Shown here: one piece after another, positions 60,133 through 64,000 of the stretch
How positions within the stretch are numbered: position 1 is the first letter of the stretch
How the letters are laid out: each line of letters starts with the position of its first letter
Origin: JBCCQH01 sp039024435
Lineage (GTDB): Bacteria > Bacteroidota > Bacteroidia > J057 > JADKCL01
Assembly: GCA_039024435.1 (NCBI GenBank)
Contig: JBCCQH010000001.1
Location: forward strand, 124,001 to 188,000
Length of the DNA stretch: 64,000 nucleotides
Reading direction: 5' to 3'
Notes under the pieces: generated by a model
What the model saw: the letters and a program-made list of their open reading frames with translations, nothing else
What the model was told of the DNA's origin: nothing
Database searches by the model: none
Made by a program: the position numbers and the translations under genes

Positions 60133-62140
60133 CCGCATCGGTCGGCGATTGCCCACAATCCTACTCATCACCTTGCTTTTGGGCATTCCCGCCTGGGGCC
60201 GGGCCCAGGCAAACCCTCTCAATCGGAAGATCAGCGTCAAGGTCCGGCAGAAGCCGCTCAACTACGCCCTGGACGAAATTGCCCACCGAGGACGTTTCAA
60301 TTTTTCCTACAATGCCGACCTCTTTCCCACGGACAGTGTGGTCAGTCTGCAGGCCCAGCGGGAGCCGGTCCGGGAAGTGCTGAAAGACATATTTGGTACG
60401 CGCATGGTGTACCGGTCCATCGGGAACCACGTGGTGATCCGCAGTCGGATGGAGGTTCCCGCGCCCGCGCGCCCACCGGAAGCCTACCGCCTGGAGGGTT
60501 TTCTGATCGATGGAGAAACGGGAACGGAGATCGCCTTGGCGACCGTCTTCGAAAATTACAAGCGGACCTCAGTCCTGACCGACGAGCGGGGCCACTATGC
60601 CCTGGAAATCGATGGTGCGACGCGCTACGTAGCGCTTTCCTTCAGCAAGCGGGGCTATCGGGATACTGTGATTGTGGTGCGTCCCGAGCGCCAGCGTGCA
60701 CTGAGTGTGGGCCTCCAACCGGTTCCGGGCTGGGACCAGCCGGTGGCCTCCCGCCCGGTGAGTTTGGTGGGTGACCGGGCGGATGACATCGATGACTTAC
60801 CGCTGGTGGAGTTTTTGGTGCCCGCGTCCCAGCGCAAGCGCGCCTTCAACGTTCAGGAAGCCTTGCGCGATTTTCCGGTGCAGGTATCGTTGGTCCCGGC
60901 CCTGGGCACCAACAAGCTGATCAGCGGTGCGATGAACAATCATTTCTCGCTCAATATCCTCGGGGGATACGCCCACGGAGTGCGCGGAGCGGAGATCGGT
61001 GGTCTTTTCAACCTTGATCGGGACCAGGTGATCGGCTTTCAGGCGGGGGGACTCTTCAATATCGTGGGGGGCGAAGTGACCGGTTTTCAGGCGGGTGGTC
61101 TTTTCAACCGGAATCGGAGTTCGGTCAATGGTTTCCAGGCGGGCGGCCTCTTCAACGATGTGGCCGGTTCGATCACCGGTTTCCAGGCGGCAGGTTTGTA
61201 CAACGTGGTTCGGGATTCGGTCTACGGAGTGCAGGCGGGTGGTCTCTTCAACCGGACCCAGGGCCACATCACCGGACTGCAGATCGGTGGCCTGTACAAT
61301 GTCGCCCAGCAAGGGATTCGGGGGGGACAGCTCGCGGGGATCTACAACCACAGCCGGGGCGATGTGCAAGCCATGCAGGTCGGTGGGATCATGAATTCGG
61401 CGCGCCACGTGGGGCTGTTTCAGGTGAGTGGAGTGAGCAACCTCGCCCGCGGTTCGGTCCAGGGCTTTCAGGTTGCCGGTCTGGTCAATATCGCCCACAA
61501 AGAGGTGAGTGGTTTCCAAATCGGGGGGCTGTTCAACCGTGCGCAAAAGGTCGACGGTGTCCAAATCGGTTTGGTGAACGTTGCGGACTCGGTCGGTGGG
61601 GTGCAAATCGGTTTGATCAATCTCAATCGGGATGGTTACCTGAGCCTCGAAGCCTCCAGCAATGAAGTGATGACCGCCAACCTTGCGTTCAAAGCGGGAC
61701 ACCGGCGTTTTTACAGCGTCTTGACTGCTGGTTACCGCTTCACGGCGGGCTCCACGGCTTGGTCCTACGGGGGTGGTTTCGGTACGCTGGTGGATTTGGG
61801 GCGGGTGACGCTAGGGTTTGAGGCCCTCTGCCAGCAGATCAACGAGGAAGGACTGGGACCAGACCGCCTGAATCTGGTGATTCCCGGACGCCTGAGTGTG
61901 GGCTTGAAGCTCGGCCGCTTGCTGGAAGTATACGGCGCGGCTTCGGTGAACTTGCAGGTGACGACCGGACAGGCCCCGGGCAGCGGAGAGTTTCCTTCGG
62001 AGGTGGCCTTGAATCCTTTTTGGACGCGGGAGACGGCTTCGACGCAGTTCAATTCCTGGGTCGGATACCAGGGGGGACTGCGGATCAATCTGCGGGGCAT
62101 GCAAGGAATCGGACCCAAGGCAGCGGTGGAGCATGAGTAG
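60095..62140 (+). CDS. STN/carboxypeptidase-regulatory protein with long GLFN-repeat barrel or helix
   Basis: The 681-residue product has a signal peptide (about 1-38), an STN (secretin/TonB N-terminal) domain (about 45-115: ISVKVRQKPLNYALDEIAHRG), and a CarboxypepD_reg-like domain (about 128-210). Instead of a TonB plug and barrel, residues ~300-515 hold about a dozen repeats of the form GFQAGGLFNxxxGxVT (GVQIGLINL at the end), like the LA_2272-type surface repeats, and the last ~140 residues look like beta-strands. The STN domain normally contacts the FecR protein, and this gene overlaps fecR by 38 nt, so it is probably the surface sensor of this sigma system. Confidence 0.87.
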   Translation: MPTSTLCKAKVADRIGRRLPTILLITLLLGIPAWGRAQANPLNRKISVKVRQKPLNYALDEIAHRGRFNFSYNADLFPTDSVVSLQAQREPVREVLKDIFGTRMVYRSIGNHVVIRSRMEVPAPARPPEAYRLEGFLIDGETGTEIALATVFENYKRTSVLTDERGHYALEIDGATRYVALSFSKRGYRDTVIVVRPERQRALSVGLQPVPGWDQPVASRPVSLVGDRADDIDDLPLVEFLVPASQRKRAFNVQEALRDFPVQVSLVPALGTNKLISGAMNNHFSLNILGGYAHGVRGAEIGGLFNLDRDQVIGFQAGGLFNIVGGEVTGFQAGGLFNRNRSSVNGFQAGGLFNDVAGSITGFQAAGLYNVVRDSVYGVQAGGLFNRTQGHITGLQIGGLYNVAQQGIRGGQLAGIYNHSRGDVQAMQVGGIMNSARHVGLFQVSGVSNLARGSVQGFQVAGLVNIAHKEVSGFQIGGLFNRAQKVDGVQIGLVNVADSVGGVQIGLINLNRDGYLSLEASSNEVMTANLAFKAGHRRFYSVLTAGYRFTAGSTAWSYGGGFGTLVDLGRVTLGFEALCQQINEEGLGPDRLNLVIPGRLSVGLKLGRLLEVYGAASVNLQVTTGQAPGSGEFPSEVALNPFWTRETASTQFNSWVGYQGGLRINLRGMQGIGPKAAVEHE

Positions 62141-62229
62141 GGATGATTTTTGCAATTTCCGTAAAATATCCGCTTTATTGGGAGAGCCGGGTCCAATGAT
62201 CTGCCGGGCACGGCCCCAATGCTACCGAT

Positions 62230-62751
62230 ATGCAAAAACTCATCATTCGATACGGTGTGTACGGCGGTCTCATCATCGTCGCCTACTCGATGCTCGTTTT
62301 CATCGTTTACGGGGACATCGGCGAACTCAGTGACCGTCAATTTCAGTTTGTAGAAGCCCTGGGCTTTTTGCGCTACGTGATCCTGTTTATTGCTCTGTTC
62401 ATGGCGATGCGGGCCTATTCGAAGGATCCCGGGGCCCAAGTTGGCTGGTGGCCCGTGGTCCGGGTCGGCATCTTGGTGACGCTGATCATTGCCGTTTTGG
62501 TGGCGCTTCTGGAGGTGGTGTACATCAGTTCTTACCCCAGTTTCTACGCTGACTACGCGGAAATCTACCTGAGCCGGGCAGAAGCAAGAAACCCAACTCC
62601 AAGTGAGCTTGCCGTCGCGAAGCGGAGCATCGAAAATTATTCTTTTTTGGCCAGTCCGATTCTCAGCGGCGCTTTTTACCTGGTGGAAACCACCGTCGTC
62701 GGGTTTGTGGCGTCAATGGCGACGGGCTACTTCCTCAAGAAAAAAGCCTAA
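62230..62751 (+). CDS. DUF4199 membrane protein
   Basis: The 173-residue product has four membrane segments (IRYGVYGGLIIVAYSMLVFIVYG, LRYVILFIALFMAMRAY, VRVGILVTLIIAVLVALLEVVYI, and a C-terminal one) and the DUF4199 pattern with a charged loop between TM3 and TM4. DUF4199 proteins are common in Bacteroidota and of unknown function. The stop codon TAA (62749-62751) is also the left target site of miniature element copy B. It follows the STN protein by 89 bp. Confidence 0.87.
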   Translation: MQKLIIRYGVYGGLIIVAYSMLVFIVYGDIGELSDRQFQFVEALGFLRYVILFIALFMAMRAYSKDPGAQVGWWPVVRVGILVTLIIAVLVALLEVVYISSYPSFYADYAEIYLSRAEARNPTPSELAVAKRSIENYSFLASPILSGAFYLVETTVVGFVASMATGYFLKKKA

Positions 62752-62913
62752 GCGGTGGTTTAAAACTGGTTGGTGAAATTTGCGAGCACAGATCTTTTTG
62801 TCGATCAAAGCTCATTTTGGCGTCCATAGCCCGAGCTAATGGCGAGAAAATTGCTGAAGAGGGGCGGAAAAAGATGCCACAGCAAAATCCCAGAATTAAA
62901 TTTAAACCGCCTC
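62752..62913. mobile_element. 162-bp miniature inverted-repeat element (MITE), copy B
   Basis: The reverse complement of this segment closely matches copy A (42222-42383) over the full 162 bp, including AGCTCGGGCTATGG and CAAAATGAGCTTTGAT blocks and the GAGGCGGTTTAAATTT end. The left end has drifted (GCGGTGGTTTAAAAC). Flanks are TAA on the left and TGA on the right, both TNA, so the target duplication has diverged or the site is not a clean insertion. No transposase is present. Confidence 0.78.
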
Positions 62914-63085
62914 TGACCGAAGGGGGAAATTTCCAATTACCTAATTTCTGGTTAGCGCGTTCGGGACGCGTGGCGCAGGACTATCTAATCAGAGAAATTT
63001 GAATCGTAGGATTGCCCGTGATCTACATCACGTTTTCTGCTGAAAATGAGGGGCAATTGAAAATTCTCCCGTTGAAAATTGGAAA

Positions 63086-63499
63086 TTATTCGTGCGATTG
63101 GGTTCCCCCGCCTACTTGCCAGTGGTAAAGCATCCATCCCGGCTCTTCCCGGGTAAACTCCATCTTGTGGGTGCTCTCGCCCGCCTGGGCGGAGACGAAG
63201 TAGATGTCTTCGGTAATTTCGGCAAATTCTAGGTGTGACCCTTCCAGGTCAGCCGCTAGCCCGGACAGTCCGGCGGTGAAGTCGCCCTTCTCCGCCAAAA
63301 CCATCAATGAGGTCATGCCGGTAGGCGTGGCCACGCGCTGCAGGTGATCGGTATTGGAGGACTTGAGGGCATCCACAAACGCGGCGTACGACGTCTGGGG
63401 AGTCGAAAGGTCAGGGGTATTCCCAATGCGGGTAAACGCCAGGCTCAAGCCGGCGATCAGGATCAGTACAAAATGATATACAGAACGGGGCATAACCAT
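63086..63499 (-). CDS. Small exported protein of unknown function
   Basis: The 137-residue product starts at ATG 63499 (or 63493) with a signal peptide (SVYHFVLILIAGLSLAFT). The mature part is about 115 residues, with a cystatin/DUF4878-like pattern (SYAAFVDALKSSNTDHLQRVATPTGM, then a beta-rich end EEPGWMLYHWQVGG), as in small periplasmic domains that follow lipoproteins. No partner gene is evident. Transcribed towards miniature element copy B. Confidence 0.7.
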   Translation of the reverse strand: MVMPRSVYHFVLILIAGLSLAFTRIGNTPDLSTPQTSYAAFVDALKSSNTDHLQRVATPTGMTSLMVLAEKGDFTAGLSGLAADLEGSHLEFAEITEDIYFVSAQAGESTHKMEFTREEPGWMLYHWQVGGGTQSHE

Positions 63500-63798
63500 T
63501 GGATTAAATCTCGGTCGGTCTGCGCGTACCTTTGGTTAGCAGTTGCGATTCAGTGGGGAAAATACAGCTTCCAACTTTTTGAGGGACAAGATAGTGAGCC
63601 GATTGCACAGCTTACCCACAGGTTATGCACATGTCGCGGCGAAGCCCGCTAGGGGCGTCTATTTTGCGGGGCAAAAAAACAAATCGTGGAAAATCTCCAA
63701 TTGCTACTCCGCATACTGATCTCGCCCATTGGAAATTGGAGAATCGAAAATTCATCCGCCCGATTGAGCGAAGCGCAATAATTGATTAGCTTCCCGGT
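63500..63798. other. Divergent intergenic region with two DnaA-box-like 9-mers
   Basis: This 299-bp region holds no gene. TTACCCACA (63612-63620) and TTATGCACA (63623-63631) lie 2 bp apart and resemble DnaA boxes, but no AT-rich unwinding region, dnaA or dnaN is nearby. An imperfect inverted repeat around AATCTCCAATT / AATTGGAGAAT (about 63690-63755) may form a hairpin. Confidence 0.4.
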
Positions 63799-64000
63799 AT
63801 GCTGTTCAATTCCATCGAATTTGTATGGTTTTTACCGGCGGTTGTCTTGCTGTACTACCTCGTACCGGGACGATTTCGATGGATATTGCTTTTGCTTGCA
63901 AGCTACACTTTTTACATGTTTTGGAAGGTGGAGTATGCCGCGCTGATCGCGGCTTCGACGCTGGTGGATTTTTTCGCGGGCGGGCAGATGGGGCGGTGCA
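63799..64000 (+). CDS. MBOAT family O-acyltransferase, N-terminal part (runs off window)
   Basis: From ATG 63799 the visible 67 residues (MLFNSIEFVWFLPAVVLLYY, then RWILLLLASYTFYMFWKVEY) match the first two membrane segments of AlgI-type MBOAT acyltransferases almost by template. The 3' end is outside the window. This is a second MBOAT gene, separate from the operon at 15.6-25.0 kb, so the organism acylates more than one extracellular polymer or has paralogous machines. Confidence 0.85.
   Translation, partial: MLFNSIEFVWFLPAVVLLYYLVPGRFRWILLLLASYTFYMFWKVEYAALIAASTLVDFFAGGQMGRC

Noticed and set aside
63612..63631. Two adjacent DnaA-box-like 9-mers as a possible replication origin
   Set aside because: Similar 9-mers also occur near 1914 and 37078, about as often as expected by chance; there is no dnaA/dnaN, no box cluster and no AT-rich unwinding element.
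1..64000. tRNA, rRNA and CRISPR arrays
   Set aside because: None was recognised on reading; there are no cloverleaf-like TTCGA arms with matching acceptor stems and no short regularly spaced repeats.

Overview
The window reads as a chromosomal segment from a member of the Bacteroidota, most likely a GC-rich Saprospiria/Lewinella-like lineage (inference). The evidence is nine secreted proteins with type IX secretion (T9SS) C-terminal sorting tails of the 'YPNP...' type, a PorV/PorQ-family barrel, carboxypeptidase-regulatory TonB receptors, an ECF sigma/FecR/STN unit, DUF4199 and DUF3109 proteins, and the Bacteroidota -7 promoter box TAnnTTTG in front of several genes. No rRNA, tRNA, CRISPR array or intact insertion sequence was recognised.

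Layout. 1-1.6 kb: a membrane-anchored patatin-like lipase running off the left edge. 2.0-12.8 kb: a tightly overlapping six-gene operon (two T9SS-type secreted proteins, a lipoprotein, a TonB-dependent receptor, a PorV-like barrel and an NHL-type lipoprotein) that looks like one cell-envelope module. 12.8-15.6 kb: an AT-richer, accessory-looking island with a possible effector/immunity pair and a decayed ATPase/Toprim defence-like pair. 15.6-25.0 kb: a minus-strand operon for O-acylation of an extracellular polymer (MBOAT acyltransferase, three SGNH proteins, a LysM protein with a dead lytic-transglycosylase domain, a GT-C-like membrane protein). 25.1-30.1 kb: one giant secreted-protein gene cut by an in-frame TAG. 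30.5-37.1 kb: metabolic and envelope genes (Gfo/Idh/MocA oxidoreductase, VanW, aminopeptidase P, LEA2, thioredoxin-like protein, a lipoprotein methyltransferase). 37.3-45.5 kb: a tandem-PDZ secreted protein, a 153-bp tandem repeat, a small secreted protein, an O-antigen ligase-like protein and a Cys-rich PKD array. 45.6-52.4 kb: housekeeping (RlmN, amidohydrolase, DUF3109, DinB, LRR, YheT-type hydrolase, a helical protein). 52.5-58.4 kb: three more T9SS cargo proteins. 58.4-62.7 kb: sigma factor, FecR anti-sigma factor, an STN/carboxypeptidase-regulatory protein with a long GLFN repeat, then DUF4199. The right edge holds a small secreted protein and the start of a second MBOAT gene.

Two 162-bp miniature inverted-repeat elements (42.2 and 62.8 kb) and a solitary element end (31.6 kb) mark past transposition. 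The genes converge on the cell envelope: T9SS export of adhesive or enzymatic proteins, polysaccharide synthesis and acylation, and cell-surface signalling. The observations I rate highest are the sigma/FecR/STN operon with the GLFN-repeat protein, the six-gene envelope operon, the effector/immunity-like pair, the pseudo-transglycosylase inside the acylation operon, the amber-split giant gene and the miniature element family.
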